Source: Psychrosphaera aestuarii
GTDB taxonomy: Bacteria; Pseudomonadota; Gammaproteobacteria; Enterobacterales; Alteromonadaceae
Assembly: GCF_017948405.1 (NCBI RefSeq)
Contig: NZ_CP072844.1
Span: 2,232,001 to 2,296,000 of the forward strand
Direction of reading: 5' to 3'
DNA length: 64,000 nucleotides
Below are positions 55,402 to 64,000 of this stretch, in pieces. Position 1 is the first letter of the stretch, and each line of letters begins with the position of its first letter. The notes below the pieces were generated by a model. The model was not told where the DNA came from and ran no database searches. It saw only the letters and a program-made list of their open reading frames with translations. Position numbers and translations under genes: made by a program.

Positions 55402-58400
55402 TTAAATAGCATCTGCCATTTCTACTGCTTGTTGAATATCTACTGCGACCAATCGAGAAACCCCGGGCTCTTGCATCGTTACACCCGTTAAGTGAGTCGC
55501 CATTTCCATTGCCACTTTATTGTGGCTTATATATATAAATTGCACCGATTCTGACATTTCGTTGACCAGTTTACAGAAACGTCCAACATTTGCATCATCT
55601 AGTGGCGCATCAACTTCATCCAACATACAAAATGGCGCCGGATTCAGTTTGAAAATTGAAAAAACCAATGATAATGCGGTCAGCGCTTTTTCGCCACCAC
55701 TAAGCAAGTGAATTGTCGAGTTTTTCTTGCCCGGAGGGCGTGCCATTATCGAAACCCCAGTTTCCAATAAATCGTCACCTGTTAATTCTAAATATGCAGC
55801 GCCGCCACCAAATACTTTAGGAAACAGAGTTTGAAGTCCTTCGTTAACGTTGTCGAAGGTCTCTTTAAACTTGGCACGAGACTCTCTATCTATTTTTCTG
55901 ATTGCTGACTCTAGTGTTTCAAGGGCATTTACTAAATCAGTATATTGCTCATCTAAGTACCCTTTTCGTTCTGCCTGAATGTCATATTCATCAATTGCTG
56001 CCAGATTAATTGCACCTAGGCGTTGAATTGACGATGTCGCTTTTTCTAGATTATCAGTCCATAGTTTTTCTTCAGCATCTTCTGGCATATTCTCCAGTAA
56101 TACTTTTAATGATTGTTCCATATCTTGAAGAGACTCAATCATGCTTTGCGCTCGCACTCTTGCCCCTTCACATTCCATTTTAATATCTGTAATTTGCTCA
56201 CGCATTTTATCGAGTTTAGCAATCACCCCTGACTGCCCTTGCTCTAAGGTCTTAATTTCATCATCTATTATCGCAGCTTCACTATGCAACGCCATTAACT
56301 GCTCTTCACTTTCTAGCTTATCAAACAGCGCTTGCTCTAATTGTTCAGCTAAAAGTTCACTGGATTCATTTTGATCATTGCCCGTTAACAAATCATTCTT
56401 TCGCCTTTGTAATTGCTTAATTTGACTCGACGCGCGATGAATATTTTGTTGTAGATTTGATTTGGTATTTTGTAACGATTGTACCTTTAACGACAATTGA
56501 TGAGTTTCTTGCTTTAATCGCTCCACTGTCATTTTGGCGTTAGTAAGCGTTTGTTGCGCTGATGCTTTTTGTTGTTCAGTTGTATCGCTTTGGCTTTGAA
56601 GCTCTATCTCTGCTTCTTGCGCTTGTAATTGTTCTTCTAAAAGTACTTCTAGTGTCAGGTTCAACTCATCAACGGTTTGAGTTAAAGATTCAATTTGTGA
56701 CTTTAGCTTTAGTTTCTGTTCGCTAAATTGCTGGGCTTGTTGCTCTAAAAAACCATACTCTAACTGGGCTTTTTGTAGTGCTTGTTTTTGTTGTTCTAGT
56801 TGGGTTTTGATTGCCTGATAGTGAGCCTGAGAGTCTCTAGTTTCTGCAATCGAATTTTCCAGCAACATTTGATTATTATAAGTTTCTTGTTCAATTACCG
56901 ATAAAGATAAGCTTAAGCTTTCTATTTCGGCCAAACGTTTTAATATACCATTATTGCCAGTGTCATTATCGGCGTTTTGTACACCACCTAATCCTGTCCA
57001 GTTTTTACCTAGCCACTGTCCTGACGGTAAAAGTACAGCCAACCAATCGTCATTATTTATAATGTGTTGAGCTTCATCTAAATTGTCGGCTAGCGCGACC
57101 TTAGCAAACCATGCTGGCGCAGCGCCCGTTGAAATCACTGACATAGCATTTGGAACAAGACTGTTTGACGAACGTTTAAGACTTTGGTCAATGTCGTTGT
57201 TGTTAGCAGTTAAAACATATTGTCCCGGCTGCGTTAACTCCGCTGTTGGCAATTCAGAAACCATTAGCGCGTGTCCATGATGACTCAGCAGTTGCTCTAT
57301 AGCATTTCGCCACTTTTCCTCGACATTTAATTGGCCAACTAGCAGCCCAAGCGTTTCTATTTCGCTATTGCTGTTACTGCTTTGATTAGCAAAGAGTTCG
57401 TCACGCCATTGTTCAAGTTGCTCTAATTTAATTTGCACCCTTTCTTTTTGTCTAAGTGTCTGATCCACTCTCTCTTGTGCTTTTTTTCTATTTTCTTGAT
57501 GAAGATCATCAAGATGAGCAGCCTCTGCATATTGCTCTGACAATTCGCTAATTGCGGAGTTTAACGTGCCAATAATTTGGTGTTGCTCGGCAAGTTGCTG
57601 CTGATAATCGTTTTTTGATAGCTCGGCCAATTCAGTTTTGAGATCTGTTAAACGCTGATTACTTTTTGATAGTTCTAGTTGTTGATGATGTAAACGAGTA
57701 TCAATAATCTTTATTGCTTGCTGAGCTTTGGCAACAGCCTGAATTTGTTGACTAATACCTTGTTGCGTTTGTTCGTAATTTTGCTCAGCGTCGTAAAGTT
57801 GTTGCTCTGCTTGACTAAGTTGCTCATGAAGTAATTCTTGTTCTGGCTCAAATGACAGTAATTGTTCGCTTATGTCTTCTAACGAAGCTTGCTCTAATTC
57901 CAGATGCTGCTGATTTTCAACAATGCTTGTTTCTAATTGCGCTAATTGCTCTTGTTGACGCGAGCGGTTTTCTTGTTCAAAAACAATTTGCTGCTCGAGT
58001 TTAGTAATCTTATTGCCAGTTTGATAAACAATTTGCTGTTTTTCTTGAGCTTTATCGGTTAATTCCTGCAATTGTTGTTTTTTAGTAATTAAACCTAGCT
58101 CTCCACCACGTTGTTGGGCCATGAAGGCTTCAAGCTCAGTTTCTTTTTCTAAACGCTGCCTGTCGTGAAAATTAAGCTGTTCGTTATACTTGTGCCACTT
58201 CAATGCGGCTAACTCAGCTTTATATTGGCGCTCTTGCTTTTTTAATTCTTTAAAGCGTCTGGCTGTCGCGGCTTGACGTTTAAGCTTCTCTAGTTGAGTG
58301 CCGAGCTCTTCTCTAACATCGGCTAAACGTTCTAAATTTTCTCGCGTGTGCTTAATGCGCGTTTCGGTTTCTCGGCGGCGTTCTTTGTACTTTGAAATAC

Positions 58401-58905
58401 CAGCTGCTTCTTCCAGAAAAACGCGTAGCTCATGTGGCTTAGACTCAATTAACCTAGAGATCATGCCTTGTTCGATAATGGCATAACTTCGTGGACCTAA
58501 ACCCGTTCCTAAAAATATATCGGTAATGTCACGACGGCGACATTTAGTGCCATTTAAAAAGTAGGTCGATGTAGCGTCTTTGGTTACTACACGTTTGATT
58601 GAAATTTCACTTCTACTGGCAAGCTGACCTTGCAACTTTCCTTCGGTATTATCAAATAACAATTCAACACTGGCTTGGGATACAGGCTTTCGATTGGTTG
58701 AGCCATTAAATATGACATCCGTCATTGCGTCGCCACGAAGGTTTTTCGCTGAACTTTCACCTAATACCCAGCGCACGGCGTCTATTACGTTAGATTTACC
58801 GCAGCCGTTTGGACCGACAATAGCGGTCATCTGTTCCGGAAACGGAACCGTGGTGGCATCAACAAATGACTTAAATCCAACCAGTTTTATATGTTTTAGA
58901 CGCAT
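55402..58905 (-). CDS. smc: Chromosome segregation SMC protein
   Basis: Condensin ATPase that organises and segregates the chromosome. The 1167-residue protein has the N-terminal Walker A AIVGPNGCGKSNVIDAVRWVLGES (about residues 29-52), long coiled coils (about 170-500 and 680-1000) rich in Gln, Glu and Leu, a hinge (about 510-660), and the C-terminal LSGGEKALTALSLVF signature with Walker B CMLDEVDAPLDDANVG (about 1085-1100). It is the SMC type rather than MukB. It is transcribed with zipA and divergent from cysZ. Confidence 0.97.
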   Translation of the reverse strand: MRLKHIKLVGFKSFVDATTVPFPEQMTAIVGPNGCGKSNVIDAVRWVLGESSAKNLRGDAMTDVIFNGSTNRKPVSQASVELLFDNTEGKLQGQLASRSEISIKRVVTKDATSTYFLNGTKCRRRDITDIFLGTGLGPRSYAIIEQGMISRLIESKPHELRVFLEEAAGISKYKERRRETETRIKHTRENLERLADVREELGTQLEKLKRQAATARRFKELKKQERQYKAELAALKWHKYNEQLNFHDRQRLEKETELEAFMAQQRGGELGLITKKQQLQELTDKAQEKQQIVYQTGNKITKLEQQIVFEQENRSRQQEQLAQLETSIVENQQHLELEQASLEDISEQLLSFEPEQELLHEQLSQAEQQLYDAEQNYEQTQQGISQQIQAVAKAQQAIKIIDTRLHHQQLELSKSNQRLTDLKTELAELSKNDYQQQLAEQHQIIGTLNSAISELSEQYAEAAHLDDLHQENRKKAQERVDQTLRQKERVQIKLEQLEQWRDELFANQSSNSNSEIETLGLLVGQLNVEEKWRNAIEQLLSHHGHALMVSELPTAELTQPGQYVLTANNNDIDQSLKRSSNSLVPNAMSVISTGAAPAWFAKVALADNLDEAQHIINNDDWLAVLLPSGQWLGKNWTGLGGVQNADNDTGNNGILKRLAEIESLSLSLSVIEQETYNNQMLLENSIAETRDSQAHYQAIKTQLEQQKQALQKAQLEYGFLEQQAQQFSEQKLKLKSQIESLTQTVDELNLTLEVLLEEQLQAQEAEIELQSQSDTTEQQKASAQQTLTNAKMTVERLKQETHQLSLKVQSLQNTKSNLQQNIHRASSQIKQLQRRKNDLLTGNDQNESSELLAEQLEQALFDKLESEEQLMALHSEAAIIDDEIKTLEQGQSGVIAKLDKMREQITDIKMECEGARVRAQSMIESLQDMEQSLKVLLENMPEDAEEKLWTDNLEKATSSIQRLGAINLAAIDEYDIQAERKGYLDEQYTDLVNALETLESAIRKIDRESRAKFKETFDNVNEGLQTLFPKVFGGGAAYLELTGDDLLETGVSIMARPPGKKNSTIHLLSGGEKALTALSLVFSIFKLNPAPFCMLDEVDAPLDDANVGRFCKLVNEMSESVQFIYISHNKVAMEMATHLTGVTMQEPGVSRLVAVDIQQAVEMADAI

Positions 58906-59053
58906 TTACGTTTGTTACTTGCTTTTAGTTATTATTATGGGGGCAAACGATAGCAAATTTTGTTGTACTTTGTAACACTTGCCCGCTTGCTTAGTCTTCA
59001 AACAACTTTATACTTAAGACTTTGTAAAATAAAGTTTGTTTGGGGTTTTTATA

Positions 59054-59803
59054 ATGACAATGAGTGATGGCGTTAGTTATTTTTTTCGCGGTTTTGGTTT
59101 ATTAAAGACTAAAGGCTTGAAACGTTTCATTTTAATTCCGTTAATGGTTAACTTTGTTCTTTTTATTGGCGCTTTTTATTACCTTTTTGATGTGCTTGGT
59201 GCCAACATAACTTGGATGCATGAACAAATACCTGATTGGTTAAGTTGGCTAGAGTTTATTATTTATCCGTTTGTTATTTTATTGATGGTTTTATTGTTTG
59301 GGTTGTTCTTTACTACCGTTGCAAACTGGCTAGCCGCGCCTTTTAATGGTGTATTAGCCGAACGAGTAGAAATGCATCTAACCGGCCAAGCTCCGCGTCA
59401 AGACTCTCTAGCTGCATTAATTAAGGCGACACCACATACTCTGCTCCGCGAATGGAAAAAGCTCGTTTACTTTATTCCTAGAATGATTGGGTTCTTTTTA
59501 ATTGGTTGGTTTTTTCCGGTTATTGGTCAATTGATCTGGTTTGCTTTTATTGCGTGGGTTTTAGCAATTCAATATTGTGACTATGCCTTTGATAACAATA
59601 AATATAGCTTTGATTTTATGCGCTATATCCTAAGCCAAAATAAGTCAGCCTGTTTTGGATTTGGCGCTTCAGTTTCAATTATTACTTCGTTACCCTTTAT
59701 TAATTTATTGGTAATGCCCGCTGCTATTTGTGGTGCAACGTTAATGTGGGTTGAACAACTTGAAGAGCAAACTCGCAGCCAAAGCATTTCAGAACAAGAC
59801 TAG
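59054..59803 (+). CDS. cysZ: Sulfate transporter CysZ
   Basis: Inner-membrane sulfate permease of the CysZ/EI24 family, 249 residues from the ATG at 59054. It shows the family N-terminus SDGVSYFFRGFGLLKTKGLKRFILIPLMVNFVLF, about six hydrophobic segments, and the central NWLAAPFNGVLAERVEMHLTG (about 89-109). The C-terminal FGASVSIITSLPFINLLVMPAAICGAT is also characteristic. A TTG six codons upstream is an alternative start. The cysZ-smc/zipA neighbourhood is common in gammaproteobacteria. Confidence 0.9.
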   Translation: MTMSDGVSYFFRGFGLLKTKGLKRFILIPLMVNFVLFIGAFYYLFDVLGANITWMHEQIPDWLSWLEFIIYPFVILLMVLLFGLFFTTVANWLAAPFNGVLAERVEMHLTGQAPRQDSLAALIKATPHTLLREWKKLVYFIPRMIGFFLIGWFFPVIGQLIWFAFIAWVLAIQYCDYAFDNNKYSFDFMRYILSQNKSACFGFGASVSIITSLPFINLLVMPAAICGATLMWVEQLEEQTRSQSISEQD

Positions 59804-59888
59804 CTTTTTGCAAAATTTGGCGTTGCCAGGCGTTCTTGTTGCAGGTATTTTAGTCATCAATTAATTTATATATGGATTTAAAGTCGTT

Positions 59889-60839
59889 ATGGGTTCGTTT
59901 TCTAAAGCCGAATTATCAAACCTAACCGCCAAGGATGAAGGTAACTTTTCTGTTGTATTAACCTTAGGCTTAATATTTTTACCTGTCGTTGTCGCTGCTT
60001 TGGCCTATTTATTTTTTACTTATGGTGTTGTCGCACCAAGTGAGATTGGCCAAATTGGTGAGTTTTTTGGTGGCTGGTTAACACCTCTGGTTGGCTTGTT
60101 CGTATCTTTACTTTTAATTTTTACTCTGCGTTTTCAAATTCAACAAACCCGCCTGATTAGATTAGCTATAGATAAGTCTGCCGCAGTTCAGAATAAGCTC
60201 GCCGATACTCAAGAGGATATTTTAGCTCGCTCACATATTAATTTTGAACTTGAATCCAGTGCAAAGGGCTTAATTAGCCTAGTTGAACAGGCTGACTCTA
60301 TTTTAAATACCAAAGTAAACATTTACGTCGATATACTAAATTTTGATAATAAATTACCTCACGAAACTCGCCTTTTTAATGTCATTGATTCTTGGAACCA
60401 AGATCTGCAACACAGCAAGGCATTTAATATCAAGTTTAGGCATGAGCGTGATGCGAAAGTCATTGCTAAATATCTTCATAATGTTCACCACGAAATCTAT
60501 ATTTGTCAGTCACTCATCAAAAACAAAGGTTGGGTCTATATTTCTCCTTATGTTAAGTCAATTACTGAGCATATTGAGGCAATCGTAACGTTGAATGCTG
60601 TTAAGTTAGTCACCGATGCGGAGATTTGGAAAATCAAATTGGCGATACATAATGTATTGGAGAAGTTGACCAGCGGTAAAGAAGGTAAAGTTATTTTAAG
60701 CAGTGAAATTATTGCTGAATTGATAAAAGATAAGTTCGACCTGCTCTATCACGAACTCCCAATACCTGCAGGTTTTGAAGAGCAAGCAAAAAATTTGATG
60801 CCTGAGCAGAATGAACAAGACGTTGAGAATCTTTTCTAG
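59889..60839 (+). CDS. Unrecognised two-TM protein resembling putative abortive-infection proteins
   Basis: I do not recognise this 316-residue protein with certainty. Two N-terminal membrane helices (about residues 25-47 and 60-80) surround GQIGEFFGGWLTPLVGLFVSL, a pattern shared with the N-terminus of proteins annotated as putative phage abortive infection (putAbiC-like). A helical segment with QQTRLIRLAIDKSAAVQNKLADTQ follows (about 85-108). The rest (about 110-316) is a soluble, mostly helical domain with several His-rich turns (HNVHHEIYICQ). It would be anchored in the inner membrane with the large domain in the cytoplasm. It is a single gene with its own terminator. Function is unknown; a defence role is only a possibility. 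Confidence 0.5.
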   Translation: MGSFSKAELSNLTAKDEGNFSVVLTLGLIFLPVVVAALAYLFFTYGVVAPSEIGQIGEFFGGWLTPLVGLFVSLLLIFTLRFQIQQTRLIRLAIDKSAAVQNKLADTQEDILARSHINFELESSAKGLISLVEQADSILNTKVNIYVDILNFDNKLPHETRLFNVIDSWNQDLQHSKAFNIKFRHERDAKVIAKYLHNVHHEIYICQSLIKNKGWVYISPYVKSITEHIEAIVTLNAVKLVTDAEIWKIKLAIHNVLEKLTSGKEGKVILSSEIIAELIKDKFDLLYHELPIPAGFEEQAKNLMPEQNEQDVENLF

Positions 60840-60932
60840 CGCCAAATTTTATTTTGCTCTTTCGTTTCACACTTGTGTTGCGTGCTTTGGTCAAAAAAAC
60901 GCCCCTAATCGTTAGTATTAAAATCATTTAAT

Positions 60933-60957
60933 AAAAAGCTACCTCGGTGGCTTTTTT
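60933..60957 (+). terminator. Intrinsic terminator after the two-TM protein gene
   Basis: AAAAAGCTACC-TC-GGTGGCTTTTTT, a compact stem (one G-U pair) with a T-run, 94 bases beyond the stop. The rest of the 264-base gap to putP shows no other clear signal. Confidence 0.75.
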
Positions 60958-61103
60958 ACTACCTGTCACTTAGTAAGTCCCGCGCAACACCTTATCAGCA
61001 TGAAAAACAGGGGTAAATTCGATCTTTAAATTAAGTCGTGTTACACTTTTTCGCAATTTCATTCCTTAAACAAACATTAGAACTCTAATAAAAAAGGTGT
61101 CCC

Positions 61104-62594
61104 TTGATTAGTTATACATTTTTGTCAATTTTACTGTATTTTTTGCTGATGCTAGCCATTGGCGTATATGCAATGCGACATTCTACTGCAGACAACAGTG
61201 AATATTTATTAGGCGGTCGTAATGTCAGCCCTAAGGTGACCGCTTTATCAGCTGGTGCTTCTGATATGAGTGGCTGGATGTTGATGGGCCTGCCTGGTGC
61301 TGCTTTTATAAATGGTTTAGATAGCATTTGGTTGGCACTAGGGTTATTAATTGGTGCATATGTTAACTATATTTTAGTGGCGCCGCGCCTGCGGGTTTAC
61401 ACTGAAGTTGCCGATGACTCGCTGACGGTCCCTGAGTTCTTTTCAAAACGTTTTTCGTTAAATAACAGTTCCGTTCGTATTATTGCTTCTATTGTTATTA
61501 TCTTATTTTTCACACTATATACATCTTCAGGTTTAGTTGCCGGCGGTAAATTATTCGAGAGTGGCTTTGGCATGGGCTATGAAACAGGTGTATTGATCAC
61601 CGTGTCTGTTGTTATTTTATACACAGTACTCGGCGGTTTCCTTGCGGTTAGTTTGACCGATTTTGTTCAGGGTTGCATTATGTTCATCGCACTGGCCATG
61701 GTTCCGTTATTTGCAATGGGTCAGTTAGATAACTTGTCTGGTATCTCTTCGATGATAACGAGCGACTTTGTTACTGAGGTAAGTAGTAAAGATGCGTTAG
61801 GTTGGCTCGGTGTATTAAGTTTGATGACTTGGGGTTTAGGCTATTTCGGCCAACCTCACATCATTGTCCGGTTTATGGCGATCAATTCACACAAGCAAGT
61901 AAAAACAGCAAGACGCATTGGTATGTCGTGGATGACGGTAACTATAGTTGGCGCTGTGTTAACCGGCATAGTTGGTCTTCACTACACGCAACAGCATAAT
62001 ATTGCTATTGACGATCCTGAGACTATTTTCGTGATGTTGTCACAGATCCTATTCCACCCTCTAATTGCTGGTTGGTTATTAGCGGCGATTCTAGCGGCTA
62101 TAATGAGTACGGTATCTTCTCAATTATTGGTATCATCAAGCTCATTAGTTGAAGATTGTTACCGTATATTTATCCATAAAACAGCAAGCGATAAGGAACT
62201 GTTATTAGCCAGCAGGTTATGTGTGGTTATTGTTGCTGCCGTTGCTACGGGTGTTGCTTTTAATTCTAATAGCGGCGTACTTGATATAGTTTCTAGTGCT
62301 TGGGCTGGATTTGGTGCTGCGTTTGGGCCGGTCGTGTTATTTGCATTGTTATGGAAACGCATGACAAACGAAGGCGCTATAGCGGGTGTTTTAGCTGGTG
62401 CTATTACGGTTATTTTCTGGAAACACGCACCTGTTTTAGCTAACGGTGATGCGTTATCTACTCTGTTTTATGAGTTATTGCCAGGTTTTGTTGCGTCTTC
62501 AGCGGCAATCTATGTTGTGAGTATCTTCTCTAAAGAGCCAAGTGAAAAAACCTTAGCGCAATTTGAAGAAACACAAACAATTATAAATTCTTAG
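61104..62594 (+). CDS. putP: Sodium/proline symporter
   Basis: Sodium-coupled proline uptake of the SSS family, 496 residues, with about 13 helices. Early motifs include NSEYLLGGRNVSPKVTALSAGASDMSGWMLMGLPGAAF (about 31-68), carrying the sodium/proline-binding ASDMSGW. VARFMAINSHKQ-like VRFMAINSHKQVKTARRIG (about 255-273) and ILAAIMSTVSSQLLVSSSSLVEDCY (about 331-355), which carries the sodium-site serines, are intact. The start is a TTG at 61104 with AGGTG four bases upstream. It is followed by a MarR regulator and then proB, a proline-related grouping. Confidence 0.94.
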   Translation: MISYTFLSILLYFLLMLAIGVYAMRHSTADNSEYLLGGRNVSPKVTALSAGASDMSGWMLMGLPGAAFINGLDSIWLALGLLIGAYVNYILVAPRLRVYTEVADDSLTVPEFFSKRFSLNNSSVRIIASIVIILFFTLYTSSGLVAGGKLFESGFGMGYETGVLITVSVVILYTVLGGFLAVSLTDFVQGCIMFIALAMVPLFAMGQLDNLSGISSMITSDFVTEVSSKDALGWLGVLSLMTWGLGYFGQPHIIVRFMAINSHKQVKTARRIGMSWMTVTIVGAVLTGIVGLHYTQQHNIAIDDPETIFVMLSQILFHPLIAGWLLAAILAAIMSTVSSQLLVSSSSLVEDCYRIFIHKTASDKELLLASRLCVVIVAAVATGVAFNSNSGVLDIVSSAWAGFGAAFGPVVLFALLWKRMTNEGAIAGVLAGAITVIFWKHAPVLANGDALSTLFYELLPGFVASSAAIYVVSIFSKEPSEKTLAQFEETQTIINS

Positions 62595-62627
62595 TTTAGT
62601 AATTTAACGATTTTAGGTGGAATAATT

Positions 62628-63101
62628 TTGGAAAAGTATGAAGAGTTACTAGTTGCAATTCGACGTGTAATTCGCGCAATCGATTTGCGCTCTAAGAAGC
62701 TAAGTAAAGATGTGGGTATTACTGGCCCACAATTGCTCGTTCTACAAGAACTTGGAGCTGATCCGGGTATTACTGCAAAGCAAGTTTCAGATATAGTGAA
62801 CCTTAGCCAAGCGACTGTCACTAGCATATTAGATAGGCTAGAAACTAAGTCTATGGTTGAGCGCGTACGAAGCGAGTCAGATAGACGACGTATTGCACTT
62901 TACTTAACCGAACAAGGTAAAGAAACGTTAAAAAATGCGCCTCGTTCAATGGAAGATAGTTTTATTGAAAAGTTTAATACGTTGGAAGACTGGGAGCAGT
63001 CTTTGTTGTTATCGAGCGTACAACGCGTTGCAAATATGATGGACGCTAATGAATTAGACGCCGCACCAATTTTGAATATTGGTGATATTACGCCTAAATA
63101 A
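62628..63101 (+). CDS. MarR-family transcriptional regulator
   Basis: Winged-helix DNA-binding repressor of 157 residues. The core is LSKDVGITGPQLLVLQELGADPGITAKQVSDIVNLSQATVTSILDRLETKSMVERVRSESDRRRIALYLTEQGKETL (about 25-100), containing the recognition helix (SQATVTSILDRLE) and the wing with the conserved Asp-Arg-Arg (SDRRR). The start is a TTG at 62628, with AGGTGG eight bases upstream. It is 33 bases downstream of putP with no terminator between them, so it may be cotranscribed and may control putP or itself. The ligand is unknown. Confidence 0.9.
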   Translation: MEKYEELLVAIRRVIRAIDLRSKKLSKDVGITGPQLLVLQELGADPGITAKQVSDIVNLSQATVTSILDRLETKSMVERVRSESDRRRIALYLTEQGKETLKNAPRSMEDSFIEKFNTLEDWEQSLLLSSVQRVANMMDANELDAAPILNIGDITPK

Positions 63102-63119
63102 AAATAACTGATACGTACG

Positions 63120-63148
63120 GAAACCGGCTTAAATAGCCGGTTTTTTTA
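63120..63148 (+). terminator. Intrinsic terminator of the putP-marR unit
   Basis: AAACCGGC-TTAAATA-GCCGGTTT followed by a run of T's, starting 19 bases after the MarR stop. Confidence 0.9.
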
Positions 63149-63283
63149 TGCCTGGACGTCAACTATAAATAGAACTAATAACAGAGATAAGTAACTTGAA
63201 TATTATTTCGTACAGTAATAATTAGACTTCTAAGTATTAGTCTGTATACTTTACAACCTGATTCGAGTAATAGGATATAAGTA

Positions 63284-64000
63284 ATGAATACAAACTCTTG
63301 GAATGACTGGAACCGAATCGTCTTGAAAGTCGGAAGTGCGTTAATTGCCCCTAGTGGCAATGGCTGTAGCGCTCACCAATTATTTCCAATCGCCCAGTTT
63401 ATTATTGAATGTAAAAAACAGGGTAAACAAGTCGTGCTGGTTTCTTCTGGTTCAGTTGCTGCAGGTCGTCACGTTTTTTCTAGTCCTGAGCACCCTTCTC
63501 TAGCATTGAAAAAAGCCATGGCTGCCGCTGGGCAAGCTGAAATGGTAGCAACTTGGGATCGCTTATTTGATTTTCCAACTTCACAAATACTATTAACACA
63601 TGGTGATTTGCGCGATCAGGAACGTTATCAGAGTATTAGAGATACATTAATCACCTCTCTAGAACATGGCGTAATGCCCATTGTTAATGAAAATGACACG
63701 ATAACCACCGATGGCTTAAAGGTGGGTGATAACGATAATTTATCGGCCATGGTGGCCGCAGCAGCTGGTGCTGATGCATTGATAATGTGTTCTGACATTA
63801 ATGGTTTATATAATAAAAACCCGAACCTTCATGACGACGCGGAATTACTTAGTGTTGTAAGTGAAATAACAGATGAAGTGAAGAAAATGGCCGGTGGAGC
63901 TATTAGTTCAATGGGCACCGGTGGTATGTTGACAAAACTACAAGCGGCAGAAAAAGCGACTGCGCATGGAATTACTACTTTTATAGTTAATGGTTTTGAA
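63284..64000 (+). CDS. proB: Glutamate 5-kinase, 3' end cut by window
   Basis: First step of proline synthesis, phosphorylating glutamate. The frame is open from the ATG at 63284 to the window end (239 codons), which is the amino-acid kinase domain less its end. Segments include RIVLKVGSALIAP (about 11-23), QVVLVSSGSVAAGR (about 49-62), KKAMAAAGQAEMVATW (about 77-92), VMPIVNENDTITTDGLKVGDNDNLSAMVAAAAGADALIM (about 130-168), the LYNKNP motif, and GTGGMLTKLQAAEKA (about 212-226). The kinase identity is secure. Whether a PUA domain follows cannot be seen. Confidence 0.93.
   Translation, partial: MNTNSWNDWNRIVLKVGSALIAPSGNGCSAHQLFPIAQFIIECKKQGKQVVLVSSGSVAAGRHVFSSPEHPSLALKKAMAAAGQAEMVATWDRLFDFPTSQILLTHGDLRDQERYQSIRDTLITSLEHGVMPIVNENDTITTDGLKVGDNDNLSAMVAAAAGADALIMCSDINGLYNKNPNLHDDAELLSVVSEITDEVKKMAGGAISSMGTGGMLTKLQAAEKATAHGITTFIVNGFE

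Noticed and set aside
59889..60839. Calling the two-TM protein a confirmed anti-phage gene
   Set aside because: Only the N-terminal membrane pattern resembles that family, and this pattern is shared by unrelated two-TM proteins; the neighbours are core genes.
1..64000. CRISPR arrays, tRNA or rRNA genes, insertion sequences, phage genes
   Set aside because: No regularly spaced repeats, cloverleaf-like stretches, rRNA signatures, transposases or integrases were recognised on reading.

Overview
The window looks like the chromosome of an AT-rich, flagellated marine gammaproteobacterium, most likely an Alteromonadales member of the Colwelliaceae/Thalassotalea type. The basis is gene content and product style: smc-zipA, cheV-cheR beside flgBCDE, iron superoxide dismutase, a proton-coupled peptide transporter, putP, proB, and long SLBB export proteins. 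The genus is inference. No rRNA, tRNA, insertion sequence, prophage or CRISPR array was seen, and no gene-free stretch exceeds 300 bases.

Positions 1-31.6 kb are a surface-polysaccharide region read almost entirely on the minus strand. Read in the direction of transcription, the right-hand locus starts with a 909-residue SLBB export protein (28866-31595). It continues with a UDP-glucuronate 4-epimerase, ugd and galE (25.5-28.8 kb). A tightly packed operon follows: Wzz, a MurB paralogue, a Wzx flippase, a MurA paralogue, a GT4, a Wzy-like polymerase, a GT2, a 2-oxoglutarate/Fe(II) oxygenase, a DUF1972 glycosyltransferase, rmlA, rmlC, rmlB, rmlD and wecA (11.2-25.4 kb). An SLC13 transporter and a lone plus-strand galU come next. 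The left-hand locus (1-8.1 kb) has its own Wzx, Wzy-like protein, two GT4 enzymes, an HPr-kinase-like P-loop protein, and a PglC/PglD/PglE-like set for an amino sugar. The region therefore carries two flippases, two polymerases and two lipid-linked initiating transferases (PglC-like and WecA), which suggests two glycans or a two-part glycan. Predicted precursors are dTDP-rhamnose, UDP-glucose, UDP-glucuronate/galacturonate, UDP-GlcNAc, a bacillosamine-like sugar, and, by inference, a lactyl-ether (muramic-acid-like) nucleotide sugar.

Positions 31.7-47.7 kb hold ordinary core genes: cysC, cysN and cysD (sulfate activation), a POT peptide transporter, dgkA, a yggN-like gene, two DUF1566 proteins (one a PKD-repeat lipoprotein), grxD, sodB, rdgB, hemW, trhO, a SulP transporter and rsgA. 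Most units end in clear intrinsic terminators.

Positions 47.8-54.4 kb carry an early flagellar and chemotaxis block: flgE, flgD, flgC, flgB, cheR and cheV on minus, then flgA, flgM and flgN on plus. A sigma-54 promoter lies upstream of flgB and overlaps the cheR terminator. A consensus sigma-28 promoter precedes flgM. The rod/ring genes that normally follow flgE are absent, so the cluster is split here.

Positions 54.4-64 kb hold zipA and smc (minus), then cysZ, an unrecognised two-TM protein resembling the N-terminus of putative abortive-infection proteins, putP, a MarR regulator, and the 5' part of proB, cut by the window end.

The most interesting feature is the MurA/MurB paralogue pair flanking a flippase in the polysaccharide operon (20.7-24.3 kb), which predicts a dedicated lactyl-sugar branch for a surface glycan. 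Coordinates of several genes use starts chosen by ribosome-binding-site evidence, as noted in each entry.
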